NCBI RefSeq assembly: GCF_013408425.1
Contig: NZ_JACBYV010000001.1
Coordinates: 5,022,001 to 5,086,000 of the forward strand
Direction: 5' to 3'
DNA length: 64,000 nucleotides
From: Pseudomonas flavescens
GTDB taxonomy: Bacteria > Pseudomonadota > Gammaproteobacteria > Pseudomonadales > Pseudomonadaceae
Under the pieces are notes generated by a model. It searched no databases. It saw nothing but the letters and a program-made list of their open reading frames with translations, and was not told the origin of the DNA. Positions 26,245-34,523 of the stretch are shown piece by piece. Position 1 is the first letter of the stretch. Each line of letters starts with the position of its first letter. Made by a program: the position numbers and the translations under genes.

Positions 26245-27738
26245 TCAGGCCCCCTTGGCCGAAGGCAGTTTGGATACCAGGCGCAGCGACACGGTCAGCC
26301 CTTCGAGCTGGTAGTGCGGGCGCAGATAGAACTTGGAGCTGTAGTAACCGGGGTTGCCCTCGATTTCCTCGACCACCACCTCGGCTTCGGCCAGCGGGTG
26401 CTGGGCCTTGGTGGTTTCGGTGGAGTGCGCCGGATCACCGTCGACGTAGTTGAGAATCCAGTCCTGCAGCCAGCGCTGCATCTCGTCGCGTTCCTTGAAC
26501 GAGCCGATCTTGTCGCGCACGATGCACTTGAGGTAATGAGCGAAGCGGCAGGTGGCGAACAGGTACGGCAGGCGCGCGGCCAGGTTGGCGTTGGCGGTGG
26601 CGTCCGGATCGTCGTACTCGGCCGGCTTGTGCAGCGACTGGGCGCCGATGAAGGCCGCCAGGTCGGTGTTCTTCTTGTGCAGCAGCGGCATGAAACCGTT
26701 CTTCGCCAGTTCCGCTTCGCGGCGGTCGGAGATGGCGATTTCGGTCGGGCACTTCATGTCCACGCCACCGTCGTCGGTGGGGAAGGTGTGCGCCGGCAGG
26801 TTCGGCACTTCACCGCCCGACTCCACGCCACGGATGCGCGAGCACCAGCCGTACAGCTTGAACGAACGGTTGATGTTGACCGCCATGGCGTACGCCGAGT
26901 TGGCCCAGGTGTACTTGCTGCTGTCGGCGCCGTCGGTTTCTTCCTCGAAGGCGAACTCTTCGACGGGATCGGTCTTCGCACCGTACGGCTGGCGAGCCAG
27001 GAAACGCGGCATGGTCAGGCCGATGTAGCGCGAGTCCTCGGAGTCACGCAGCGAGCGCCAGCCGGCGTACTCGGGGGTGGTGAAGATCTTGGTCAGGTCG
27101 CGCGGGTTGGACAGCTCCTGCCAGGAACCCATGCCCATGACCGTCGGCGAGGCGGCGGAGATGAACGGCGAGTGCATGGCCGCGGAGATCTTGGCGATTT
27201 CGCCGAGCAGTTCGACGTCGGGTGGCGACTGGTCGAAATAGTAGTCGCCCACCAGGCAGCCGTAAGGCTCGCCGCCGAACTGACCGTATTCCTCTTCGTA
27301 GAGCTTCTTGAAGATCGGGCTCTGATCCCAGGCGGTGCCCTTGAATTTCTTCAGGGTCTTGTGCAGTTCGGGCTTGGAGATGTTGAGCACGCGAATCTTC
27401 AGCTGCTCATCGGTCTCGGTGTTGTTGACCAGGTAGTGCAGGCCACGCCAGGCGCTTTCCAGCTGCTGGAAGTCCGGGTGGTGCATGATCAGGTTGACCT
27501 GAGCGGTCAGCTTGGCATCGATCGCCGCGATGATCGACTCGATGGACTTGATCGCGTCATCGGAGATCAGGTCGGTCTTGCCCAGTGCGTGTTCGGCCAG
27601 GGTGCGTACGGCGGTTTCCACCGCTTCGCGGGCGCGCTCGGTCTTGGGTTTGAATTCTTGCAGCAGCAGCGAAGCGAACTCGCTGGTCTGCTCGGTGGTG
27701 GCGGCCGCTTGCGCGGAATCCTGAATCAACTGGGCCAT
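26245..27738 (-). CDS. tssC: TssC (VipB), large subunit of the contractile sheath
   Basis: A 497-residue sheath protein, close to HsiC1 (498). It contains HHPDFQQLESAWRGLHYLVN, the conserved FGGEPYGCLVGDYYFDQSPP, SPFISAASPTVMGMGSWQEL, ARQPYGAKTDPVEEF and a C-terminal PGYYSSKFYLRPHYQLEGLT. With TssB it forms the sheath whose contraction drives the Hcp tube into a target cell. It follows tssB after 12 bases, and the hcp gene lies 73 bases downstream. Confidence 0.97.
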   Translation of the reverse strand: MAQLIQDSAQAAATTEQTSEFASLLLQEFKPKTERAREAVETAVRTLAEHALGKTDLISDDAIKSIESIIAAIDAKLTAQVNLIMHHPDFQQLESAWRGLHYLVNNTETDEQLKIRVLNISKPELHKTLKKFKGTAWDQSPIFKKLYEEEYGQFGGEPYGCLVGDYYFDQSPPDVELLGEIAKISAAMHSPFISAASPTVMGMGSWQELSNPRDLTKIFTTPEYAGWRSLRDSEDSRYIGLTMPRFLARQPYGAKTDPVEEFAFEEETDGADSSKYTWANSAYAMAVNINRSFKLYGWCSRIRGVESGGEVPNLPAHTFPTDDGGVDMKCPTEIAISDRREAELAKNGFMPLLHKKNTDLAAFIGAQSLHKPAEYDDPDATANANLAARLPYLFATCRFAHYLKCIVRDKIGSFKERDEMQRWLQDWILNYVDGDPAHSTETTKAQHPLAEAEVVVEEIEGNPGYYSSKFYLRPHYQLEGLTVSLRLVSKLPSAKGA

Positions 27739-27750
27739 CGGGACGTCCTC

Positions 27751-28269
27751 TTAAGCTTGCGGCTCGTTGTCTTGGGGCTTGGGCGCGCTAGCCAGTGCCT
27801 GCAGCAGCGCCGGATCCTTGATCGCCTTGATGATCAGCTCTTCTGCGCCAGTCTTGCCGTCCATGTAGGTCAGCAGGTTGGCCAGTTGAGTGCGGGCTTC
27901 GAGCAACTGGTTCAGCGAGTCGACCTTGCGGGCAATGGCGGCCGGGCTGAAGTCGTCCATGCTCTCGAACGTGATGTCGAGGCTCAGGTTGCCTTCACCG
28001 GTCAGTGCGTTGGGCACGTGGAAGGCCGCGCGCGGCTTCATGGCCTTGAGGCGCGAGTCGAAGTTGTCGGCGTCGATTTCCAGGAACTTGCGGTCGGCCA
28101 CGGCGGCCTGGGGCTCGGCGGGTTTGCCGGCCAGATCGGCCATCACGCCCATGACGAAGGGCAGCTGCACCTTTTTCTCGGCACCGTACAGCTCTACGTC
28201 ATATTCGATCTGTACCCGCGGGGCGCGGTTGCGCGCGATGAATTTCTGGCTGCTGGTATTGCTGCTCAT
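27751..28269 (-). CDS. tssB: TssB (VipA), small subunit of the contractile sheath
   Basis: A 172-residue protein, the same length as HsiB1. It reads QKFIARNRAPRVQIEYDVEL, VQLPFVMGVMADLAGKP, KFLEIDADNFDSRLKAMKPR and DITFESMDDFSPAAIARKVD, all standard TssB elements. The ATG at 28269 has GGAGGAGC upstream; an earlier in-frame start at 28293 is not supported. It interlocks with TssC in the sheath, and its N-terminal helix is the expected TagJ binding site. Confidence 0.96.
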   Translation of the reverse strand: MSSNTSSQKFIARNRAPRVQIEYDVELYGAEKKVQLPFVMGVMADLAGKPAEPQAAVADRKFLEIDADNFDSRLKAMKPRAAFHVPNALTGEGNLSLDITFESMDDFSPAAIARKVDSLNQLLEARTQLANLLTYMDGKTGAEELIIKAIKDPALLQALASAPKPQDNEPQA

Positions 28270-28356
28270 GTTGCTCCTCCTGTGCATGTGCACTGGCTTC
28301 GTCGGCCATAGGCCGGTAGCGATGTGCGTGGGGCTTCCCTGAAGATCCGCCGCACG

Positions 28357-29394
28357 TTAGTCGTATTCGGGGCCACGCAGGTTTTCGAACTGCGACATAC
28401 CGTCGGGAATCAGATTGCGCACGATTTCCGCGAAGTCTGCGGTGACCAGCTTCTGCGCGCGCGTCAGTAAGACCGGCACCGGGCTGGAAGGTTCGTGCTG
28501 GGCGTAATATTCCAGCAGACGATCGAGCGTGCGCAGCACGTCGTCGCGGCTGGCTATGCGTCCCGGTGCTGCCGGCGCCTGGCGCGCTGTGTGTTCTGCT
28601 GCACCCTGCGAAGGCTGTTCGTCGGCCTGCTGGTAAGCGTCATCGGCAAATGATGAGTCGTTGCCTGCGGCGGGTGCCTGGTCGTTGAAGATCTGCCGAG
28701 TGTGGCGCAGTACCTGCTTGAGCACTTCGAGGTTGGCACTTTGTGCCGAGCCGACCCGCTCGCTGAGCAGGCCCTCGATATCGGCCAGCGCCGCGCTGGC
28801 TTCGTCGAGGGCGGTGCGGGTGCTGTCGAGCAGCTCGGCATCGGTGTCGAGGAAGGCGCCGCGCAACTGGTCGGCGGAGAGCGTCTCGCTGGAGAAACGC
28901 TGCAGGTCCGCGGCGTTCAGGGCAGCACGGATGCTCACCGAGCCGAAGGCGCGCGAGCGGGTGATGCTGGCTTCACGCAGCAGGACGATCACCGGCTCGG
29001 CGCTCAGGGCGTTGAGGGCGTTGATACGGATGGTCGGGTCGTTGTCGTCGTCGGCATCCAGATGCGGATAGACACCGTCCCAATACTGGGTCAGCAGCTC
29101 ACGAACCAGCGTCAGGCTCTGTGCCAGGCCGCTCAGGCCCTCGAGGGCGATGGCGCTCTGCAGGTACAGGTTGGCGAGGCGCAGATCCTTGCTGCGGGCG
29201 AACAGTTCGCTGGCGCGTTCGCGTACCTGGCGCCAGTCCGGCGGTTCGGCGGCGATGACCGACTGGCCCATCTGGCGTTCCGGCTGGCCCAGCGCCAGGC
29301 GCTCCAGCTCGAGGAAATCGGCATCGTATTCGAGGTCTTCCCCGCATGGGTTTTCGTCGGATACTGCGTTGAGCAAGTGCGACACATCCACCAC
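28357..29394 (-). CDS. tssA: TssA, T6SS cap/baseplate assembly protein
   Basis: A 345-residue protein with an N-terminal ImpA_N domain (LLNAVSDENPCGEDLEYDAD, RASELFARSKDLRLANLYLQ, QYWDGVYPHLDADDDNDP) and a C-terminal DVLRTLDRLLEYYAQHEPSS with PVPVLLTRAQKLV and DFAEIVRNLIPDGM. TssA1 assists tube-sheath assembly at the baseplate. It starts at GTG with GGAG about ten bases upstream and heads the minus-strand T6SS operon, divergent from the fha operon. An alternative start at the next GTG is possible. Confidence 0.94.
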   Translation of the reverse strand: MVDVSHLLNAVSDENPCGEDLEYDADFLELERLALGQPERQMGQSVIAAEPPDWRQVRERASELFARSKDLRLANLYLQSAIALEGLSGLAQSLTLVRELLTQYWDGVYPHLDADDDNDPTIRINALNALSAEPVIVLLREASITRSRAFGSVSIRAALNAADLQRFSSETLSADQLRGAFLDTDAELLDSTRTALDEASAALADIEGLLSERVGSAQSANLEVLKQVLRHTRQIFNDQAPAAGNDSSFADDAYQQADEQPSQGAAEHTARQAPAAPGRIASRDDVLRTLDRLLEYYAQHEPSSPVPVLLTRAQKLVTADFAEIVRNLIPDGMSQFENLRGPEYD

Positions 29395-29746
29395 GTCAGG
29401 TGCTCTCCATGTCAGGCCTGGAAGTCGAAATGAAGCAGTGACGGCGAGCTGCCCGTCAGACTGGATTCATCACATAAAGCGGCAAAATGCCACTATTCAG
29501 GCAGGGTTCGATGCTAATCCGGATCATTCTCCGAGTGCTCTCAGATCATTGTCAAGCGAGGGCAAGGCGGTAGAAACTGTCATGAGGCACAGTATTTCCT
29601 TCTTCTGTGCAGTGACTCACAACCGCTTCGAAATATATGCCCGCCTGGGCATTGAACAGTATTGGCCAAGGGCAAAAAATAGTGCGTTTGGCATATCGAC
29701 ACCCCTCGAAGAACATGGTTTTTTTACCGCACTGCAAGGAGCCGCA
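29395..29746. other. Divergent T6SS promoter region between tssA and fha
   Basis: A 352-base region, richer in A and T than the flanking genes, that must drive both halves of the T6SS cluster. I looked for a sigma-54 -24/-12 pair (TGGCAC-N5-TTGC) on both strands and did not see a convincing one. TTGAAC followed 17 bases later by AAAAAT (29653-29681) is a weak sigma-70 candidate toward fha. The fha leader contains GCAAGGAG next to the start, where an RsmA-type repressor could bind. None of these is certain. Confidence 0.5.
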
Positions 29747-31297
29747 ATGCCGCTGCGTCTGGTCATCACCACCTATCACAAACTGACGCCCGGACAGCGG
29801 GCCGAGGTCGAGCTCGATCGGGGTGAGCTGAAAATAGGGCGCAGCGCCGGTAACGATTGGGTGCTGCCCGATCCCGAGCGGTTGGTGTCCAGCCAGCACT
29901 GCGTGATCCAGTACCGCGACGGCATCTACTACATCACCGATACCAGTACCAACGGGGTGATCCTGCAGACCGCTGGTACGCGTTTGCGTCGCGGCAGCAG
30001 TGAGCCTCTGGAAGATGGCGAAGTGCTGAAGATCGGCGAATACGAGATCCGTGTGCAGATCAGCGGCATTGCCCTGGCCGCGGCGCCGGTAGCGAGCGGT
30101 AACGCCCCGGACGATCCGTTCAACAGCTTCGAGGCGTTGCTGAGCCGCAGTGCTCAGCCTCTCGAGATGCCACCGGTGAACGCCCCGGCAGCGCCCGTGA
30201 GCCCGACACCACGGCGTGATTCGCCATTCGATACCAAGCCGGATCTGTTCGACTTCCTCAGCCCTCCGGCAGCCGTGGCGCCATCGGTATCCGACCATGT
30301 GCCGGCCCAGCAGCACGATTTTCGCCCGCCGCGACCGTCACAGCCGCCACCTGCCGTGGTCGCGGCTCCTGCTGCGCCCGTCACCGCACCGGCTTCGGTG
30401 ATTCCGGACGATTGGGACCCTTTTGCCGACCTTCGCGCCGCATCGGCAGCGCAGCCGATGCCCGATCCTTTCGCCGAACCGCCCAGTGTCGACGCCATGG
30501 AGGTGCCGGACCCGTTCGCCGAATTGCCACCGATGCCGGCAGTGGAAATCCCTCCCTTCGTCGTGGATGAGTCGCCGGTGCAGCAGGTCCAGCCGTTACC
30601 GCTTGGCGAGCCGGTCGCGGTGCCCCAGCCTGCACCTGCACCTGCACCTGCACCTGCACCTGCACCTGCACCTGCACCTGCACCCGCCACGCCGGCTGCC
30701 ATTGATGATGGCGAGTTGATGGAGGCGTTCCTGCGTGGTGCCGGCCTGCAGCATCTGCGCCTGGATCGTGCCGCGGCTGCCGCGCAGATGGAGGCCATCG
30801 GGCGCAGTTACCGGTTGATGGTCGAAGGGCTGATCGACGTGCTGCGTGCGCGGGCCAGCCTCAAGGGCGAGTTCCGCATGGCGCAGACCATGATCCAGCC
30901 CGTACAGAACAACCCGCTGAAGTTCGCGCCCAACGTCGATGAAGCGCTGTTGATGTTGCTGCGTCACGACAATCAGGCTTTCATGGCGCCCGATCAGGCG
31001 GTCGGCGAGAGTTTCGACGATCTGCGCGCCCACCAGTTGGCGCTGATGGCTGGCGTTCAGGCTGCCATCAAATATTTGCTGGCACGGTTTGAACCGCGCG
31101 AGCTGGAAGGGCGTCTGAACAAGCCGAGCGGGCTCTCGGCACTGTTGCCCAATGGCCGTCGTGCCCATTACTGGGAACTGTTCACCGAGCTCTACGCGAC
31201 CATTTCCCAGGAGGCCGAAGATGGTTTTCAGGAGTTGTTCGGTCGTGAGTTCAGCCGCGCCTACGAGGAGCACATCGCACGCTTGCGGGGCCGTTGA
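29747..31297 (+). CDS. fha1: Fha/TagH, FHA-domain T6SS activator
   Basis: A 516-residue protein. Residues about 20-95 form an FHA domain (GELKIGRSAGNDWVLPDPER, SSQHCVIQ, DTSTNGVIL) that binds phosphothreonine. A long Pro/Ala-rich linker includes a PA dipeptide tract encoded by nine CCTGCA repeats. The C-terminal domain (FLRGAGLQHLRLDR, HDNQAFMAPDQAVGESFDDL, EARYxE-like end) is the type VI FHA domain. In the H1 system PpkA phosphorylates Fha1 to switch on assembly. The ATG at 29747 has AAGGAG upstream; the longer open frame has no support. Confidence 0.93.
   Translation: MPLRLVITTYHKLTPGQRAEVELDRGELKIGRSAGNDWVLPDPERLVSSQHCVIQYRDGIYYITDTSTNGVILQTAGTRLRRGSSEPLEDGEVLKIGEYEIRVQISGIALAAAPVASGNAPDDPFNSFEALLSRSAQPLEMPPVNAPAAPVSPTPRRDSPFDTKPDLFDFLSPPAAVAPSVSDHVPAQQHDFRPPRPSQPPPAVVAAPAAPVTAPASVIPDDWDPFADLRAASAAQPMPDPFAEPPSVDAMEVPDPFAELPPMPAVEIPPFVVDESPVQQVQPLPLGEPVAVPQPAPAPAPAPAPAPAPAPAPATPAAIDDGELMEAFLRGAGLQHLRLDRAAAAAQMEAIGRSYRLMVEGLIDVLRARASLKGEFRMAQTMIQPVQNNPLKFAPNVDEALLMLLRHDNQAFMAPDQAVGESFDDLRAHQLALMAGVQAAIKYLLARFEPRELEGRLNKPSGLSALLPNGRRAHYWELFTELYATISQEAEDGFQELFGREFSRAYEEHIARLRGR
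30629..30682 (+). repeat. CCTGCA hexanucleotide tandem repeat, nine copies
   Basis: Nine perfect tandem copies of CCTGCA encode a (Pro-Ala) tract in the Fha linker. The unit is a multiple of three, so slippage changes linker length but not frame. Confidence 0.9.
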
Positions 31298-31350
31298 GAT
31301 CATTCGGGCCCGCGCACTCGCGGGCCTGCTGCAATCATTGAGGAAGCGTT

Positions 31351-31818
31351 ATGCCAAGGAGTCTGACACTGCTGGTTTTCCTGTTGCTCGGCGCCTGCGC
31401 GTCCGGGCCGGAAAAGCCGGTACCCTCCACCGTCGAGCTGCAGCTGCAGGCCAGCCGCGATCTCAACCCGGCGCTCGAAGGCGCCGCCGCGCCGGTATGG
31501 GTGCACGTCTACCAGTTGCGCAACGCCTCGACCTTTTCCCGTGCCGACTTCTTCTCGCTGGTCGATCGTGCCGACGCCACCCTGGTCGGCGAGCTGATCG
31601 AGCATGATCGTTTCGTGGTGCGTCCCGGCGAAAACCAGCGCAAGTCGCTGACCCTGGACGAAGCCACTCGCCATCTTGGCGTGGTCGTGGCCTATCGCGC
31701 CCTCGACCGTTCGATCTGGCGCCAGGTCATCGAAATTCCGGCCCATCAGGCAAGCGCCCTGCGCCTGCAGCTGGACGCCTATGCCATCAGCGCCACGCCG
31801 CTGACCCCTCTTGAGTGA
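31351..31818 (+). CDS. tssJ: TssJ, outer-membrane lipoprotein of the T6SS membrane complex
   Basis: A 155-residue lipoprotein with signal LTLLVFLLLGAC (lipobox LGAC), then VELQLQASRDLNPALEG, VWVHVYQLRNASTFSRADFF, and PGENQRKSLTLDEATRHLGV. This transthyretin-like TssJ fold binds the periplasmic end of TssM. GAGGAAG lies before the ATG. The stop overlaps the tssK leader region. Confidence 0.94.
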   Translation: MPRSLTLLVFLLLGACASGPEKPVPSTVELQLQASRDLNPALEGAAAPVWVHVYQLRNASTFSRADFFSLVDRADATLVGELIEHDRFVVRPGENQRKSLTLDEATRHLGVVVAYRALDRSIWRQVIEIPAHQASALRLQLDAYAISATPLTPLE

Positions 31819-31832
31819 CTGGAGACCCGTTC

Positions 31833-33167
31833 ATGTCCTGGAACAATCGTGTGGTTTGGTCGGAGGGGATGTTCCTGCGTCCGCAGCACTTCCAGCAGCA
31901 GGATCGCTATATCGAAACCCTGGTCGAGGGCCGCAACCATGCCTCGCAACCCGGTGCCTGGGGCTTTTCGCAATTGCTCATCGACAGCGCGCTGCTGACC
32001 CAGGGCAAGCTGGCGATTCTGTCCGCGCGGGGCCTGCTGCCCGATGGCACGCCGTTCAACATTCCCGAGAACGATGCGGCGCCGGCTCCGCTCAATATCG
32101 ATGACAGCCTGCGTGACGGGGTGATCTACCTGGCCCTGCCGCTGCGCCGTGCCGGCGTGCGCGACACCGTGGAAAGCGGCGAGAGCCTGGGCTCGGCCCG
32201 CTATCAGAGCAGCGTGCACGAGGTCCGTGACGACAACGCCTCCCTCGAGAGCCGTGCGCCGGTGGCCATCGGCTCCCTGGCCCTGCGCCTGATCACCGAG
32301 CGTGACGGCCTCGACGAGCACGCGGCCATCGGTGTCGTGCGCGTGGTGGAAAAGCGCGAAGACCGCAGCCTGCTGCTGGACGATGGTTACATCCCGCCGC
32401 TGCTCGACGTCAGCGCCTCGCGGGCACTCTCGGCGTTTCGCAACGAACTGCTCGGCCTGCTGCATCAGCGTGGCGAGGCCCTGGCTGGTCGGGTGGTCGC
32501 CTCTGGTGCCGGTGGTGCGTCGGAAATCGCCGATTTCCTGCTGTTGCAACTGGTCAACCGCGCACAGCCGCTGGTGGCGCACCTGGCACGCATCACGCCG
32601 CTGCATCCGGAAGTGCTGTACCGCGAGCTGGTGGCGCTGGCCGGTGAGTTCGCCACTTTCACGGCCAGCGAACGGCGACCGGGCGAATACCCGGTCTATG
32701 AGCACGACGACCTGACCACCACGTTCGCGCCGGTGATGCTGGCTTTGCGTCAGGCGCTGTCGATGGTCATCGACAGCCGCGCGATCCCCATCCCCATCAT
32801 CGAGAAATCCTACGGCGTACACGTGGCGATGCTGGCGGACAAGTCGTTGCTCGATTCCGCCAGCTTCATCCTGGTGGTCCGTGCGGACGTTCCGGGCGAG
32901 AGTCTGCGTGGGCACTTCCCGCAGCAGGCGAAGATCGGCTCCGTGGAGCACATCCGCGACCTGGTCAACCTGCAGTTGCCGGGCATCGGCCTGTTGCCCC
33001 TGCCGGTCGCACCACGGCAGTTGCCGTATCACGCCGGCTCCAATTATTTCGAACTGGATCGGGGCAGCGACCACTGGAAGCAACTGATCCATTCCGGCGG
33101 TTTCGCTTTCCATATCGCTGGCCAGTTCCCTGGCCTGAACCTGGCCTTCTGGGCCATCCGAGGCTGA
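31833..33167 (+). CDS. tssK: TssK, baseplate-to-membrane-complex adaptor
   Basis: A 444-residue protein beginning MSWNNRVVWSEGMFLRPQHF, the TssK hallmark, with LYRELVALAGEFATFTASER in the centre and PYHAGSNYFELDRGSDHWKQ near the C-terminus. TssK trimers connect the baseplate with TssL and TssM and resemble phage receptor-binding proteins. The ATG at 31833 has GGAG 9 bases upstream; an in-frame ATG at 31815 lies inside the tssJ end. tssL starts 6 bases after the stop. Confidence 0.95.
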   Translation: MSWNNRVVWSEGMFLRPQHFQQQDRYIETLVEGRNHASQPGAWGFSQLLIDSALLTQGKLAILSARGLLPDGTPFNIPENDAAPAPLNIDDSLRDGVIYLALPLRRAGVRDTVESGESLGSARYQSSVHEVRDDNASLESRAPVAIGSLALRLITERDGLDEHAAIGVVRVVEKREDRSLLLDDGYIPPLLDVSASRALSAFRNELLGLLHQRGEALAGRVVASGAGGASEIADFLLLQLVNRAQPLVAHLARITPLHPEVLYRELVALAGEFATFTASERRPGEYPVYEHDDLTTTFAPVMLALRQALSMVIDSRAIPIPIIEKSYGVHVAMLADKSLLDSASFILVVRADVPGESLRGHFPQQAKIGSVEHIRDLVNLQLPGIGLLPLPVAPRQLPYHAGSNYFELDRGSDHWKQLIHSGGFAFHIAGQFPGLNLAFWAIRG

Positions 33168-33173
33168 CGCGCG

Positions 33174-34523
33174 ATGACCATCGACGATCCATTTGGCGCC
33201 TTGCCCGGCCAGCCCGGCAAAGGACACGACCAGGCGGGCAACGACCGCACCATGATCATGCCGCGGCCAGGTGGCCGCGGCGCCGAGCCCTCGCGGCCGA
33301 CCTCCGCCGGTTCGCCGCCGCCCGCCATGCCCAGTGCGCCGCCACTGGCCGCACGGGGGCTTGGCCTGAATCCCATCGAGGCCGCCGCCGGGCCAATGCT
33401 GGCGCTGCTTACCCGCTTGCGCAGCACCATCTCCCATCCCGCGCCGGCCAGCCTGCGAGCGCAACTGCTCGGCTACCTGCGCCAGTTCGAAGACAAGGCG
33501 CGAGCCGCCGGAGTCGCTCAGGATGAGGTGATGCTGGCGCGCTACGTGCTCTGCACCGCGCTGGACGAGGCGGTGCTCAGCACGCCTTGGGGCAGCGCCA
33601 GTGACTGGAGCAAGCAGAGCCTGCTGATCACCCTGCATAACGAGGCCTGGGGGGGCGAGAAGGTTTTCCAACTGCTCGACCATTGCCTGCAGAACCCCCG
33701 CCAGCGCCTGAACCTGATGGAGCTGCTGTACCTGTGCATCAGCCTCGGCATGGAAGGTCGTTACCGGGTCATGCAGGATGGCCGCAGCCAGCTCGACGCG
33801 CTGCGCGAGCGGGTCAGCGCGACCATTCGCAGCACGCGGGGCGAGATCGAACGCGAGTTGTCGCCGCACTGGCGCGGTCTGGTGGTCGCCCGTGACCGCC
33901 TGCGCCAGTTCCTGCCGCCGTGGGTGGCGGTCGCCATTGGCCTGGCGATCCTGCTGTTGCTGCTGTTCGGCTTGCGCATGAAACTGGCTGCCGAAGCCGA
34001 GCCGGTGTTTCGCAATCTGCACGCCCTTGGCGACGTGCCGGTGCAGACCATCGACCGTCCGGCCCAGCAGCCGCGCGTCGTCGAGCGTCCACGCCTGGCT
34101 GGCTTCCTGGCCGAAGAGATTCGCGCGCAGAAGGTCGCGGTGGAAGATGCCGTCGACCGTTCCGTGGTGACCATCCGCGGAGATCAGCTGTTCGCCTCCG
34201 GGAGTGCCTCGATCGCCGATGACTTCCAGCCGCTGCTGCTGCGCATCGCCGAAGCCGTTCGCAAGGTCAACGGCCAGGTGCTGGTGACCGGGCACAGCGA
34301 CAACCAGCCCATCGCGACGCTGCGTTATCCGTCCAACTGGAAACTCTCTCAGGATCGCGCTCAGCAGGTGATGGACGTGCTGGCGGCCAAGACCGGCCAG
34401 CCTGAGCGCTTCCGTGCCGAGGGACGCAGCGACACCGAAGCCAAAGCTTCGAACGCTACGGCGGAGGGCCGCGCGCGTAACCGCCGGGTCGAAATCACAG
34501 TCTTTGCGGAGGGCGTCGAGTGA
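33174..34523 (+). CDS. tssL: TssL (DotU/IcmH) with C-terminal OmpA-like domain
   Basis: A 449-residue inner-membrane protein. After a Pro/Gly-rich cytoplasmic leader, the DotU domain shows YVLCTALDEAVLSTPWGSAS, LLITLHNEAWGGEKVFQLLD and LMELLYLCISLGMEGRYRV. One membrane helix (WVAVAIGLAILLLLLFGL) follows, then a periplasmic OmpA-like peptidoglycan-binding domain (VLVTGHSDNQPIATLRYPSN, LSQDRAQQVMDVL, EGRARNRRVEI). An OmpA-bearing TssL anchors the complex to the wall without a separate TagL. Its end overlaps tssM by 4 bases. Confidence 0.95.
   Translation: MTIDDPFGALPGQPGKGHDQAGNDRTMIMPRPGGRGAEPSRPTSAGSPPPAMPSAPPLAARGLGLNPIEAAAGPMLALLTRLRSTISHPAPASLRAQLLGYLRQFEDKARAAGVAQDEVMLARYVLCTALDEAVLSTPWGSASDWSKQSLLITLHNEAWGGEKVFQLLDHCLQNPRQRLNLMELLYLCISLGMEGRYRVMQDGRSQLDALRERVSATIRSTRGEIERELSPHWRGLVVARDRLRQFLPPWVAVAIGLAILLLLLFGLRMKLAAEAEPVFRNLHALGDVPVQTIDRPAQQPRVVERPRLAGFLAEEIRAQKVAVEDAVDRSVVTIRGDQLFASGSASIADDFQPLLLRIAEAVRKVNGQVLVTGHSDNQPIATLRYPSNWKLSQDRAQQVMDVLAAKTGQPERFRAEGRSDTEAKASNATAEGRARNRRVEITVFAEGVE

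Noticed and set aside
29395..29746. Sigma-54 promoter for the T6SS operons
   Set aside because: No TGGCAC-N5-TTGC arrangement found on either strand; partial matches have wrong spacing.
31779..34295. 838-codon open frame opposite tssK/tssL
   Set aside because: Low-complexity, Gln/Arg/His-rich antisense shadow of two well-supported T6SS genes.
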